Assembly (NCBI GenBank): GCA_027574665.1 | Contig: CM050656.1 | Location: 8,631,501 to 8,695,500 of the forward strand | Direction: 5' to 3' | Origin: Rhynochetos jubatus | Taxonomy: Eukaryota; Chordata; Aves; Eurypygiformes; Rhynochetidae | DNA length: 64,000 nucleotides | Shown: positions 1 to 12,245 of the stretch, piece by piece | Position numbering within the stretch: the stretch's first letter is position 1 | How the letters are laid out: each line of letters opens with the position of its first letter | Program-made: the position numbers and the translations under genes | The notes under the pieces: model-generated | Seen by the model: only the letters and a program-made list of their open reading frames with translations | What the model was told of the DNA's origin: nothing | Database searches by the model: none

Positions 1-564
1 AGCTGTTGGTTTAAGTTGCCCGTATCAAGCAAGCTACTTGGTTTTGAATGTAAAAAAAATTAAAAAAGGCAACTTAAAATGCAGTTCCATCTTGTGAAAT
101 CTTGTGAACTTGTAGTTTTTTAACTTCGTGGGCTTTCCCATTTACACGCATTGGGGTTATCTTCCTGATGATTTATTCCAGTGAAGAGAGTTTCATGTGT
201 GTAATCCATCCTTTAAAAAGAGAAAAATGAGACCTGATCCTTGGAATAGAATAACTGCATAGCTTTTCTATTCTGTAGGGACAATACAAACATTACAGAA
301 ATATTACTCAAGTTACAAAATCATCAATGTTTTCTGTGTTTCGCATCTTCTGTTGGTATTGTGGACGCATACTGTTTATGCACTTCTTTGAAATGGTTTT
401 TGCACTTGTGCCCCAGAGGAGAAAAAGAATCAAATCTAAACGTTGTGTATGTTCCAAATAGAAGGAAGTAATCCATGCCTCATAGTTTTAAGAAAAAATG
501 AATCTGAGTCAATGCATGTTTGAACTTTTCAGCAAGAAAATATTTCTTCCTCTTCCTCTTGCAG
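1..564 (+). other. SPATA6 intron, 3' portion
   Basis: The window opens inside an intron. It ends with a pyrimidine tract (TCTTCCTCTTCCTCTT) and CAG acceptor at 562-564. I see no other exon or repeat in it. Confidence 0.7.
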
Positions 565-664
565 ATTTAGCTCTGGTTGGCCTTCACCAGCAAATGGAGA
601 TGAGATCCATAAAAGAGTGAAAAATATTTTAAGGACACACAGCGCTAGACAGCGCCTAATATTT
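565..664 (+). CDS. SPATA6: SPATA6 third-last coding exon
   Basis: The exon is 100 nt. Its first base completes a codon from the previous exon and 33 full codons follow. It encodes the serine/proline stretch FSSGWPSPANGD and then the basic EIHKRVKNILRTHSARQR segment. The acceptor is CTTGCAG (to 564) and the donor is TTT|GTAAGT at 665. The charged, helix-prone content matches the C-terminal part of SPATA6. Confidence 0.85.
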
Positions 665-3600
665 GTAAGTTTGACTGCAAACTAAATCCTTTCCTTTTTT
701 CCAGGATGACTGAGGAAGTGAACTGTGCCTACAGTCTGGATTTATTATAATGTTGTCCTTTGAGACAGCCTTGATTGTAGAAATATGGATTCAGTATAAG
801 CTGCACTGTTTCACACTGATTTCAGTGGGTTCCTTATGTGTAGCCTTTATGGACAGCTGGTACAGGTAACCCTCACATGGGGTATTGAGGACAATTATGG
901 GGTTTTTTACTGTCTGGTTCTCCACTTCCAATTTAAGCAAAAAATATGTTACAGATCTGTAGAATATCAAGGTTTAACATGTTGTGCAGCTGCACATCAG
1001 CAGCTGCTTATGTCCAGCTGTTTGTAGAGCTAATATTATTCTTCAGATGTGTGCTTTTTTCCCTTAATTACCTGGCTTTCAATGAACAGAGCTCTTTATC
1101 TAATGAGATTATGCCTGGGATCAGAGTATTTTGTCCTTGACTCTGGTAGAATTTTGAAGTGTGGTTTTAGACAGATAAAAAGTTCTTGCTATTGCAGTTT
1201 TGAGAAACCCAGTTGTGACACAGGATCTCCCTGGCCAGCACATTGTACAAACTGAATAACAAGGTTGTCCATCTACAAAGAATTTAGGGTCTTAAGTGTG
1301 AGCTGAGATAAAAGAAAGGTAAGGTAAGAGGATATGGTGAGAGGTAGGTAAGATTTAAGATTAGGAGCTCCGATAAAATGACTATTTTTGTCTGACAATC
1401 TAACACACAAATGTTATTGATTGGTTGGAAGAGACAGGAGTCTCTCCAAGTGGAGAAAGACATCATCTTTTGTTTCAGTTTCTCCTCTTAGGAAAAGGAG
1501 TGTTGACAGCAATCTGCTTTTGAATGTTTCTGCAACGTCTGCCTTTCCCCTCTGACGTAGTTCACTCTATCAGTGGGAAGCGTGATAAAAAACGAGAGCA
1601 CCCTGGCCTGCCCACCTCACACTTCAGCACGGAAGGGCAGGCGTGACCCTAGTGCGCGGCACGTCGGCTGCGCTGGCTGGGGTGCGGTGACTCCACCGAC
1701 TGTTAAACCCATGGTAGAGGGCTGGGGCAGAAGTGAATGTCGCTGTCTCAACCCACTGCTGAGAGATGTACTGAAACAACTCTCTCTTAGCTCTCAAGTC
1801 TCAATTTTATTTGTTTATGTATTTATTTCCCCAAATGTTGTCAGCTCCTTGTGTTGCCTGCATGCTCTCTTAATCTGATTATTTTCTCATTTCTGTTCAA
1901 TCTTCATTTTTAGCTTAGTTGTTGTGCTTTTGTTTTCATCTCAAAAGCCTTTTCTTATGCATGCTAAGACAGTTGGATCTAGTTCATGCTGTACCTCCCT
2001 GAGTTTGTATACGAATGTTACGAACTTGTGAGCTGCTGCCTCTCAAACAGAAGTTGCCCAGCATATTTTTCTGTGTTTCAGCCACTCCAAAATAGGTACA
2101 AATCATGTCAAATGCTTCTCTGATGTGTCAATGAACGTAAGGTAACAAACTGAATTTCATGACGGTCCAGCACCTACAAGTAATGAAAGTTTGCACAGCC
2201 TGAACTATCACCAGTGGTCCTTGACTACTTTCCTTGAACAGTAGACCATGACTTTACAATACAAGATTTGTTAGTTTGTTAGGAGAGCTGGATGGCTGGA
2301 TATATGGTCTCTCCATACAGTCATAAAGACTATTACATATAGTAATTGGTAAAGGAGAATTCGCTCTTTTTCTTCCTATTTTCTTATTTTATTTATATAA
2401 TTTAAAACATTCTACCCTTGAGTGATTTACACACATGATGGTATTCACTTACAGACACTTATGGAATACTGCAGTATTCAGAAATGCTCACAGATTTGCA
2501 AGCATGGTGTTAGATTGTTGAAACGTGGCGCTTTCTGTCAGCGCACCTTGTCGCTTCCCATATTGAGCACTTGCTGAATATGCACAGGGATTAATAATCC
2601 GATGTGATGCTTTCCAGTTTCCTCTGCTGCTGGAAAACCTCATGTTTCTGCTCTAAAAAAATCCAAGTATAGGGCTGTTGGGTAATATTTTTGAGTCCTT
2701 GATTACCAACCTGGTCAGAACAGTGTTGGAAAAGGACTGGTTTTCTCGCTTCATTTTCTTCCACTGAGCAAAAGGAATGGGAGGATGTTAGAGAAGGCTT
2801 GCACTGTTTTGGCAGTCATGTGCAGCTAACTTGTGAAAGCTGTGCTCACAGCAGCTGACCTGCTTAACAAACCAAAAAACTCGGGTCTGCTTGCAGTCCA
2901 GGATTGGTTGTGCCTCCCCAGATGGCTCAAAATCCAGGCTGCTTTGTTACACAGTGGGTGGATGAGGTAAACGAGTCATCTTGGAAGTGAGGGAATGGTA
3001 AAGCAAGTGCACTGGCAACGTGGTGAGTAGGTTTTGGCTCCAGTATGGATCCTCTTCCAAACTTTGAAAAGTGAAAAAATATCTCTTACTCTGTTTCATT
3101 CTGAAGAGCCTAATGCTAAATAACAATTCCCAGAAGCATCCAGCTGTGTTTTCCAAAATTTCGTTTCCATAGTGCTCTGTAAAAATAGTGTGACTGGAGC
3201 TCTGCTGCAGATTCCTTGGGGTGTCCACTGTAGCTTTCTGCTGTGACATTCTAGCAGTATCATAATGTTGCCATCTTTTTTTGCTTTCCAGAACATAATT
3301 TGCCTCTGGCAAATGCTGCAGAGTTTTATTTACCACTGTACGTACCCCATTTCCTCTTCAGTGCTTTGTAGCCTGTGACTGCTGAAGGAAGAGAGTTTTC
3401 CTGTTTACAAACACGCTTATTACCTTGTATTTCACCACAGTAAATTGTGTTAGGTTTTTCCTCGTCCATACGCCTGCCGTTCAGCTTGCTCTGCATCTTA
3501 TTGCCATCTACCGCTGTATTTGTCTTTTCTCCTAGGTCTGTGTTACCAGCAAGCACGGTTATTTTTACTGCATTCTTTTTTTCCCCCACTTGTTTCTTCT

Positions 3601-6600
3601 ATAGCATGAAAGATTTTGTTTATTAATGCTTACAGCAATTGGCTTCTGTGAAAAGTGTCACTTGGTATCAGCTCTTAAGTAGTGTCTTTGCTCTTCAGAG
3701 GAGAGTAGATGTGGCAAGACTGCTTTCTGGTGACTCCAAAGAATCCCACTGAAGGGTCATTAAGTGTATCATACATATTTTCTTAAAGTTGGGTAAGCAT
3801 GTTCTCAGCCCTGTACGTGGAATCAAAGTATTCAGATGCGTAGAATGCTTCTTCCCAGGGAAATGTGTTAAATGGATAACAGTAGCTCATTATAAAAGCT
3901 AATAAATATGTTTGAGGTTCTTTTTCCCTTCTTCTGCAAGAAACTAAAGTAAGGCAGTGCGCCGTAGGTTTCCTAGCATTTAACCAACATGTTTGCTGGG
4001 GATTATTGAAGCTTGTGGTGTCTGCGTAGTTCTTTAGATCTACACTGTCTAGAAATTCTTTCCGGTTTATTACCTGAAAATTATTAACTCAGTTTTACTG
4101 AACTTAATTAAAAGTGTTCATAAATGGCATTTGGCTCATTACACTTTGTCCCTTTCTCCCCCAAGAAATGTAAGCACTTTAATAGTCTTCTACTAAATGG
4201 AAAGTATTTTTTAAATGAAATTATTGTAATCAGAAACCAACATAAGGAGAATTTGATTTCGTTTTTTTTTTTTTTAGGATGAGAGTAGCTCTTCAAAAGG
4301 AGACTTGACTAAGGAAAAAGAATCTTCACATAAAGTGCCCTTATCCATGAGTGAACTGCAGAGCAGGTACGGAGTGTTTCTCTGACCAACACAGAACTGT
4401 CGTACTCACGATACTGCCCTTTAAATTTAGGCAAAAATTTCCTATTTTGAGCTATGTAATACATTGGACTGGGAAAAGGATTTTGCAGGAGATAGTCCTA
4501 CCAGGCCTTTTAATCTAAAAGCAAAATACAGTTAACTATCGTCACACCTTTCATGCTGCTTGGCAGTGTGTCAGTATAGTCTTCATAGAACACTGATTGT
4601 AGAACTGGACTTGGTCATAAAAATGATCCTTGGGCAGTAGTTTTTGGATTTTATCAACCAGAGAGCAAATGTCACTTTAAAAATAATCAATTGGTTGTTG
4701 TTTTCTTAAAACTGTGGGAGTGCAAAAAAGCAAATTGAAGTTTATTTAGTAATAGGGTTTGGGCTGTTTTGTTGAGGGGTTTCTTTTCAAAACACATATC
4801 TGGAAAAGAGAAGCAACTCAAAAAAACCTCACAGAAAATATATGTACTATGGTTTATTATATATATTCAACATGCCATGTTTCAGAAGACATTTGGAAAA
4901 CCTGAGATCTTGAAAAGCTGGTTTATGTAGGTAAATTATTCTGTGTACTACTCACATATATGACTAGGGTTTCACTTGGATATTTTACTTAAAAGGCAGC
5001 AATGGAATTGATTTTGACAGCTTCTATAATAGAAGTTACCAATACTGATGTTCTCCATGCACACAGTGTTTTGTAGAACATTTTGGGTGCTTGTTGGAGG
5101 AAAGGTACTAAGTAATGTAAAACATTTTGGGGCTGTATGGCTTTTCTGGCTTTCTTTACACAAAGAGAGAAGTCCTAGAACTGTGGTGCTAAATTTGAGA
5201 GGTCTTGACATTAGGAAATAAAGTTTTATTTTTATAATTAAATGTGATGCAGTATTTGTAACAAAGGCTCCCTGAATCACCACTGTATCCCACAGAAAGG
5301 AGCGTAATTCAATATGGGTATCAGAGTGATCTTCTGCTTGCAGTTAGTAAGCTCTAAAAAGGTAATTTCTGATTGGGTGGCTTTTTTTTTTTTTTTAATT
5401 CCTATGATTTGTAGTCCCCTCTGGTCAAGGGATCTAGTTAGTCTTAGATTTTCACAAGTGCGTGAAGTTGCTACTGCAGTTGTTAGCATTTCTGTATATG
5501 TGTGCACACTCCTGTATTCTGCCTGTAGCCTTTTTGCTCCCTTATCCTTTGTCCTGACAGCTGCTGCAGTTAAATTGTGTAGGATGTGTTTGTGAGAGAG
5601 AAAGTGCAAGTTTTTGTTTTGAGGCAGCTTTGGGACTTGGAGATTGATGTTGAAACTGCAGATCATGAGAGAAAAAAAAAAAAAAAGAAAAGCCAAATCC
5701 TAATGCTGTAGAATCAAGGAGTGATGGGATATGAAATGTGGCACTCAAGTTGGGGGAAGACTGCTCCTTGGGTTTAGAGGCCAGCAGCGCGTGTCCCATT
5801 TGCTGAAGGGCGAGACATAAAAGGAGTCAGGGACAGTCTGATTGCTGAGAGTTTGCCACGGTGCTCATAAACAGGATGCAAGGACAGAGGCAGAGTTCAG
5901 AGAAGGACATGGTACTGTTGACCAAATGATGGCAGTAAAGCAGATGATTGAAAACCACTGGGAGTAGGGAAAAGGTCTGTGTTTTGTGAAATATTTAGTA
6001 TATGATTCACTCAGAAAAGAACTTCTGGGACTCTTAAAGGAGATGTATGAGGGAACAAAAGCATATGACAGGTATTTCAGAGCAGGGAGTTGCGTGCAGA
6101 AATCCTGCTGTTAATATGATTTGTGAGTGTAATTCCCAGATTGCTTAGCTCAGGTTGTCAGCTGATTCCCAGTTGAGACAGGAGAGGGACTCTTCCCTAG
6201 CTTGGCTCTATCTTTGTCCAGGGCTAAGTATCTCATGTGCAAGGACCAGCTAATGGAAATACATACACACACCCCCAAAAAAAGAGGGGAAAATGAAGCT
6301 TATGTCTTTTTTTTTTTTCCAAAGTCTTTGTCAGCACTGGAATAAGGAACTTGTGAACGTTACTATTGTTTTTTGAGTCTTTACTGCTGTTAAAGTGGTT
6401 GCACTTTGAGTGTCCCTATGTAGATTAAGCTTTTAGTAGAAGAAAAGGCAAGCACAAGGCTGACTGCAGGAAGCGGATTCCAAGGAAAAGTGTGTCAGAG
6501 CTGTTGTTGGGCAGTTACAAGTGCCGAGTGCCGCTCCTGGTGCTCTGCTGGTTTGTTAACCTGGGAGTTCTCCATCAGAAGTGAGGTAACACAAATGGCA

Positions 6601-8348
6601 GAGAGGAGAAGGTAGAACTTCAGTTGTTGATGGGTCCCCAGGGTACTCACTTGTCTACATTTAACACTGGCCTGTATAACTTCCCTATTGATTTTGCTGT
6701 TTGGTAGGTTGGTTTCTTTGTGTCCCAGCTGTGAAGCACAGTTCACCTTCTCCAGGATGAATAACAGGTTTAAATTTTCATCATGATGTTGACTGGCTTT
6801 AAGGGGCCTTCCTCCCTTTTTAATATTGCAGCCACATAAAGATCTTCTTGTTTTATGTGGTGTAGATTGGCATCACCGTAATATTTTAATGTAAGAAATC
6901 TAAAAGCAAAAGCTATTCCTTCTTTCGTTTTCTGCAGTGCAGTAGAAGCTTAGAAATGTGAATTCAGAATATGGATCCTACAGCTTTCTCTTCTTCCATC
7001 ACTGTTTTCCTTTCTTAAAAGTGCAAACCTTGTGTTTTGGTGCAGATAGCTTGAAATATATTGCTGAGTCCTTTGACATGAGTTTTCTTTCAGTTTTGCT
7101 CACAGGTGTTTACTGGTATTAACTTGAGGACAACATTTGAAGTACTGGTTTGACCACAGTAGATTAATGAATTATATCTATATAAGAAAATGTAAATCTT
7201 CCCTGTGAAATGTAATCCATTTCCTAAGTGAAGATTCTCACTCCAAGCTTCACAGTTCCAGTTTCATTTCCCAGACTGAGAAAATTCACAAAAGGCTGAA
7301 GATAACTCAGTCCTAATTTTTAAGTGTCTTAGGTGCCTAAAACTCAGAGTAGATGTGAAAAATGTCACCGCAGTAGTCTTTTTTTACTTAGGATTTTTGA
7401 GCTACCTGTTTCATGCTGTATTATAGGAAAATGGCTCATTTCATTATATGACACAAGCCTTTGTTTTTGCAAGTTTCAAGAGAAGGCAAATAGTCACAAA
7501 GTTTAAATACACATCCTTCAGATTTGTCAGTGTTGCATAAGGATTTTCAGAGAATAAATTTCACTACATAGAGCTGGGAAATAATTTCTCAAAGCAACTG
7601 AAATATGAGACTGTATTTGCGTTTAGTATTAAAACAGTGACACAGAAGATGGGGTGGGGAAGGCACACTCGATTGCCACTCTATCATAATGTATTTGGTA
7701 GAATACTTAATCCAAGATGCTTCCGATAGAGCACTTTACAGCTGCAACCACAGTAATTTAATATACCTCTGATAGATTGTCTTCATATTGAAATAGCTGC
7801 TCGTGGTTACATTTTGACCTTGAAAGGACGCAAAAAGCCTGCCATGTTGCTCTTGCACAGGCTTAGTGCCTAGTCACACTGCCTATCAAAACACAGCAAA
7901 ATTACTGCACACTCTTCGAAAATTAATGCTCTTTCCGTTGGGGAGGTGTGATCAAGTGCGCTCAGATAAGTGGGGCAGAATTTGTGTGATTGAATAACGT
8001 GGGGCTCCCGTTTCTTGGAAGTAGCTGCAGCGCAGTTTTTATTTCAATTTCTGAGAGGCAACCTGTGTTCAGCAGCTCCACAGTTGGATTTCTGCTGGGT
8101 TTGTGCTTCTGATTCCACTTCATTATCTTGATTTGACCATTGTTTCTTATCTTCTTTCTGTTGACAGTTCACCAGTGCAGCAGAACGCCCCTGTTCACTC
8201 GGATAATGGTGAACACCGGTCTGGTCGTGCAGCGGTATACAAAGGGAAGCCTCACAGAGTGATCTTTGAAGAGAGCCTGGAGAAAATATACAGAAACATG
8301 TACCAAAAAGCTGCTGGCACAGGTTCAGACCAAAAAATGCACTCCTGA
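565..8348 (+). CDS. SPATA6: SPATA6, 3' part of gene (last three coding exons)
   Basis: This is the C-terminal end of spermatogenesis-associated protein 6. SPATA6 is needed to build the connecting piece that couples the sperm head to the flagellum (known from mouse work). Three exons, 565-664, 4278-4366 and 8168-8348, join with matching phases (2/0, 0/2, 2/stop) and standard AG/GT borders to give about 122 residues and a TGA stop. The translation has the basic helical stretch EIHKRVKNILRTHSARQRL and, near the end, PHRVIFEESLEKIYRNMY, both of which I recognise from vertebrate SPATA6. The upstream exons, including the N-terminal beta-sandwich domain, lie outside the window. It converges on SLC5A9, the neighbour I also recall at human 1p33. 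No frameshift or internal stop is visible. Identity is by recognition, not by a search. Confidence 0.85.
665..4277 (+). other. SPATA6 intron
   Basis: About 3.6 kb, AT-rich. Short open frames on both strands have no recognisable content. It ends in a long T tract (4262-4275) before the AG acceptor. Around 811-835 the phrase ACTGATTTCAGTGGG resembles an old amniote repeat, too short to call. Confidence 0.6.
4278..4366 (+). CDS. SPATA6: SPATA6 penultimate coding exon
   Basis: The exon is 89 nt (29 codons plus 2 bases) between TTTTTAG and the donor AG|GTACGG. It codes a polar, low-complexity segment (DESSSSKGDLTKEKESSHK, then PLSMSELQS) with no domain. Phase 0 in and phase 2 out agree with both neighbouring exons. 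Linkers of this kind evolve quickly, so this exon is less recognisable than its neighbours; its place rests mainly on phase and splice sites. Confidence 0.78.
4367..8167 (+). other. SPATA6 last intron
   Basis: About 3.8 kb of AT-rich intron with short homopolymer runs (T run near 5380-5397, A run near 5671-5685). I recognise no repeat family or second gene in it. The acceptor is TTCTTTCTGTTGACAG at 8167. Confidence 0.6.
8168..8348 (+). CDS. SPATA6: SPATA6 terminal coding exon
   Basis: The exon is 181 nt. Its first base completes the AG|T serine codon, followed by 59 codons and a TGA at 8346-8348. It holds the conserved C-terminal block HRVIFEESLEKIYRNMYQKA, a likely amphipathic helix. The last residues (GSDQKMHS) look less constrained. 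The open frame extends 5' past 8168, but that part is intron: the CAG acceptor and the phase fix the start. Confidence 0.87.
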
Positions 8349-8760
8349 TGATAGCATTTCACCTGGAAGTGCACAGTACACAGTGTTCACGTTTGTAATG
8401 AAACCTATTTTTATGTAACAAATATTTGTACTCTGTTTTTAAGGTGTAGTTATGGATGGGCAGGGTTTTGGTGAAGTGCGGGTTTGGCCTGGGTTGCTGA
8501 AAGGAAACTATTGACATCCTCCTGTGCGCCTCCCCTTCCCCTCATTTCCCCACTGCATACACCCTGCCTCCCCTGCTGCCCCCCAAAAAAAGAAAACCAG
8601 CAGCAACGAAGCCCCTCCACAGTTAACCAAGATGGTGTTGCTCTTATGAGACTGTGGAAAGTCATTTGAAGACTGACAGGCCTGCACATTCCACTCTGAC
8701 AGCAGCTGGAGTTTCAGCTGCAGCCAATTCTTACGAAATAATTAAAGCTATTTAGTAACA
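8349..8760 (+). other. SPATA6: SPATA6 3'UTR (minimum extent)
   Basis: Non-coding sequence follows the stop, with a purine/pyrimidine-skewed tract at 8520-8600. The extent is inferred from the first plausible poly(A) signal at 8741. Longer 3'UTR forms cannot be excluded. Confidence 0.5.
8741..8746 (+). terminator. Candidate SPATA6 poly(A) signal (ATTAAA)
   Basis: ATTAAA lies 393 nt after the SPATA6 stop. It is the commonest variant hexamer, and a weak GU-containing stretch follows around 8794. No canonical AATAAA was noticed earlier in the 3'UTR. Confidence 0.45.
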
Positions 8761-11700
8761 TCAACAGAATTGGTTGAAGAAGCAATATGGCCTAGTGTTC
8801 AGAGAGGGGCATAAAGAGGAAGGTGGGTTTAGAAGTGTCCCTCCTGGGACAAAGGGAATCGTTTTCTACAAAACTGTCTTTGGATGGTCGATTTTTGAGA
8901 AGGGCAGAAGCTCTGATACTGACCTATACATACCCTTTCAAAGTGGGTTCAAGCACCTTTAGTCACAAATTTTCCAATACTGCCAATTTTTAAAAGAAAC
9001 CCACCCAGCCCAGCAGCCTTTGTATCAGAGGAAAGGTCACCTTCACACACCCTGTGCGTCTGAAGGTTTCCAGGTTCTCTTGAAGGCAGCCATGGCGTTT
9101 GCCAATATACTTGTAATTTTAAAAAATACGAATAAGACAGGAGTGTGGAGGGGAGGAAAGACTGGAGCTAGTCAGCACGCTCCTCGCATACCCTGTGCTG
9201 GCCTTCTGAAGTTCCTGCACCACAATCCCACCTAATTTGGAACGTGTCCCTCCCAGTCTGCTGGGATCCCGTTGGCAGAAATCGCATCGTTTTTGCTAAA
9301 GGCCACCAAATGTTCATCAGCAGTTCGATGCTTTCCCCGGGGATGAAACCTTTTCAGCCTTGCATTGAACAGATCCCACATTAGCAGACCGGGGGCAAAT
9401 TGCCCGTCTATTGAGAAGCGGAATGCTTTAAAAGGGCAAGAGTGTCCATCTCCTGCTTGCTTTCAAAAGGGGGGGGAAAAACAAATGCCTGTTCTGGCTC
9501 GTTCCCTGGCTGAGCGAACAGATTCAGTTACACCAATGCCATTTTACCTGTTAGGATTGGATAAAGGATAAAGCTAGCAGTACAGATGGCAGAACATATG
9601 ACTGTAACCTGCCAGCATGCCTAGATAAACAAAAAGTTGGTCTACTCTGCCTTCCATCCTTTAATGCTGAGACAACATAATTGATTTGAGAAAGCAGTTG
9701 GTGAGCAATTATGCTAGTGGGAAAGCACGTTGAAAGGCTGTGTGCTTCTGTTTCAGGAACGGGGACTCTCTGAGGAAGTGTCTCACATATAGACATTTCT
9801 ATTCCTTGTAACTGTTAAACCAGTTGAAGTGGATTAACCCTGATAACTTCCTGTCCCTGATGCCATTTAGCACATTAGTGCTTTCAGAGGGCATTAGCTG
9901 CACGGTCGCATGCTATGGAGAGGTGCTGAGGCACTCTGAAGTAGCAGCAGACTTTTTTTGCAGAAGTGAAAAGTCAAACTTAGCCAAGCTGTGCCACGGA
10001 AGCTTCGTTATGCCACGGGAGGCGTGGTGGACGTGAAGAGTTGTGCTACCGGTACCTCCTGTTCCTGCATTAGCCTGTTCCTGTGACCACGCATTAGTCC
10101 GTAAAGGAATAGTTTCTTTCTCCTTGCTGCTCAGGAAAGTAGGTATATTCGAATGGATCCTACACAGGCAGGACACGTTAGGAGAGAGAGTTTCCGAGCT
10201 TCTGGTTAAAAATGAATCTACTGAAGTCTGAAGGTTGCAGTGGTTTCCCTTATGTGTTTGAGCCGTAAGATTTGCTGCTCTTCTGTGGTAACCCATGGTT
10301 TTCATTCAGTGTTCTCTGTATTTTCCCTCCCCAGTAGCTTACTACATGTTCGTTTTCTGTAGGCTGGCAGCTCCTCTTTGGCCTGATCCAGTTCTGTGAC
10401 GTAGAAGTACTGTTCAAATTTTCCCTTCCCAGCCCACCCAGCGTTGCCCATCTTAGTCCCTGTTTGTTGAATGTGTAAGAAGGCCTGAATGCCAAGGCTT
10501 TGGGTTTTTTGTATGGATGAGTAAGGACACAGGTTGCCATGAGCTCAAGACACAAGGAGAGCATGAGGAAGGTTGAGGGCAGCTGTGGAATAACAGGGAA
10601 GTGGTTTTGAAGAATTGAGAGGAGTGGCAGGGTGCGTCTGTTGAATTCCCCTGGCTAAAGGCAGGAAGCATACAGTAACATGGCAACCTCCAGTTTTTCA
10701 TCAAAGGTGAAAACTGGATGGGACGAAAAACATAAGTCATATATTGAATTTTGACCGATACGAATATTCTCGGTGTAGCCTTCATATGCAGCATAACGAC
10801 ACATGAAAGCAGATAGATGATGAGTGCCTTTGGCCCTGCTCCAGCTGCAAGGGGAGGCGTGTATACTGTCTTTCTGAATCGGCTGCTGCAGGTTGTGTGT
10901 TTCTCTCTCAGGTTGGTCATTCCACAGCTTCTAGGCTGTGATACTGCTAAGCAATGTTCTCTTCCCAGCACTGTGCTGGAAATCCAGTTTGCTTAATGGA
11001 AAACTTTTCTGTGAAGTGTGACTGAAGGCCCAAATTACTCCGATCTGTCCACAAAATCTGTAAACCACTTCATTTTCGGAAGCTTTTGGCCCCTTCTCTG
11101 TTTGCTCAGCTCACCCTCCCATTAATATTCATGCAGCTCAAGTGCGCTGAGCACCACTGCTCCTTCGCTACTGCGGTATGTGATAAGTACAGGTTCAGGC
11201 AGTGAACCAACACAGTAATAAACTGTAATTGTTTAGTGCACCTTGCCTTCTAATACAATTTAAATCCCTTCTATCAAATGCAAATTTTGAGGTTCCTGAG
11301 TGGAGCTTTAAATAGCACTTTCTATGCTCATTCCTTATCTTTTGCCATCCACAAGGTGGCCCGTTAGTGACAGTGGGATGGCACAATTCCACCCCCGTCA
11401 TTTTGCCTCCTAAAGGAAAGCTGCCTACTCAAATCTCGAAATAATGGTCTAGATTAAGAGCGAATTAGTGTTTTTCTGTAGAGTCTGTCTCTCCCCAAGT
11501 TGTTATAACCCGTGAGTATTCTCACCGAACGCTATCGGCACACAGTGTTGCTTGCAGTTTGCAATCAGAGCAGTATTTTAATCACTTTCACTTTATTAAA
11601 TCAGAGTCTGCTTCCTACTTGCTCCCTTCCCTCTTTCCTACAAATACCTTGCTATAGTTCAGGATCGTGAGGTGGCTTTAGACAAACCACTCCCCTGTGT

Positions 11701-12114
11701 TCAATGGAAATGCAAATCCTTTGCTGAGTAGTAGATGCTTTGGAAATCACTCAGTCATTGACCTGTTGTGGATTAAAGGCAAAAATGTCGAACTCATTAA
11801 TGATTTCCCTTATCTACGTCTTCGACTAGAAGAAGGGAAGCTTAAATTGGTCCGCTGGGGACAAGAGGCGTAGGGATGGCGAGAGTAAGGGGAACAGGTA
11901 GGAGCAGCTTTAAAAGAGATGGGCAGCTGTGTTTATTCCCCAAATCCGAGCAGCTTGGAAGGACTGTTCTTTAGATTGTGCAGCACGTGTCAATTGTACT
12001 CTTACCTGGGAGGCTGCGAAAATGGTGAGGGGAGGCAGAAATCTACCTATAGGTGTTGGGGACCTATTTTTTGGGTAAAAGAACAGAACATTTAGCTCTG
12101 CTCAGTATTAAATA
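8761..12114. other. Intergenic DNA between SPATA6 and SLC5A9, first part
   Basis: No gene recognised. Open frames of up to 172 codons occur on both strands (e.g. 10453-10971 minus) but have no domain-like composition or splice context. An extended SPATA6 3'UTR could reach into the first part. Confidence 0.5.
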
Positions 12115-12245
12115 GTCTGTTCCTAACTCCCTCTCACTGTTACCTCAGCTGTAAAATGGGGAGTTTGTGCTCTGTTGAAGCTTAATTAAATGACTGTGAA
12201 GTGCTTTGGGATCCTGAGGTGAACGTTACAGAAATTATTTTGTGG
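12115..12245 (+). repeat. Ancient MIR-like/CORE-SINE fossil
   Basis: The series CCTCAGCTGTAAAATGGGG, TTAAATGACTGTGAAGTGC and TTTGGGATCCTGAGGTGA resembles the conserved core and tail of MIR-type SINEs, old tRNA-derived elements shared by amniotes. It is diverged and the ends are approximate. A RepeatMasker run with amniote libraries would settle it. Confidence 0.5.
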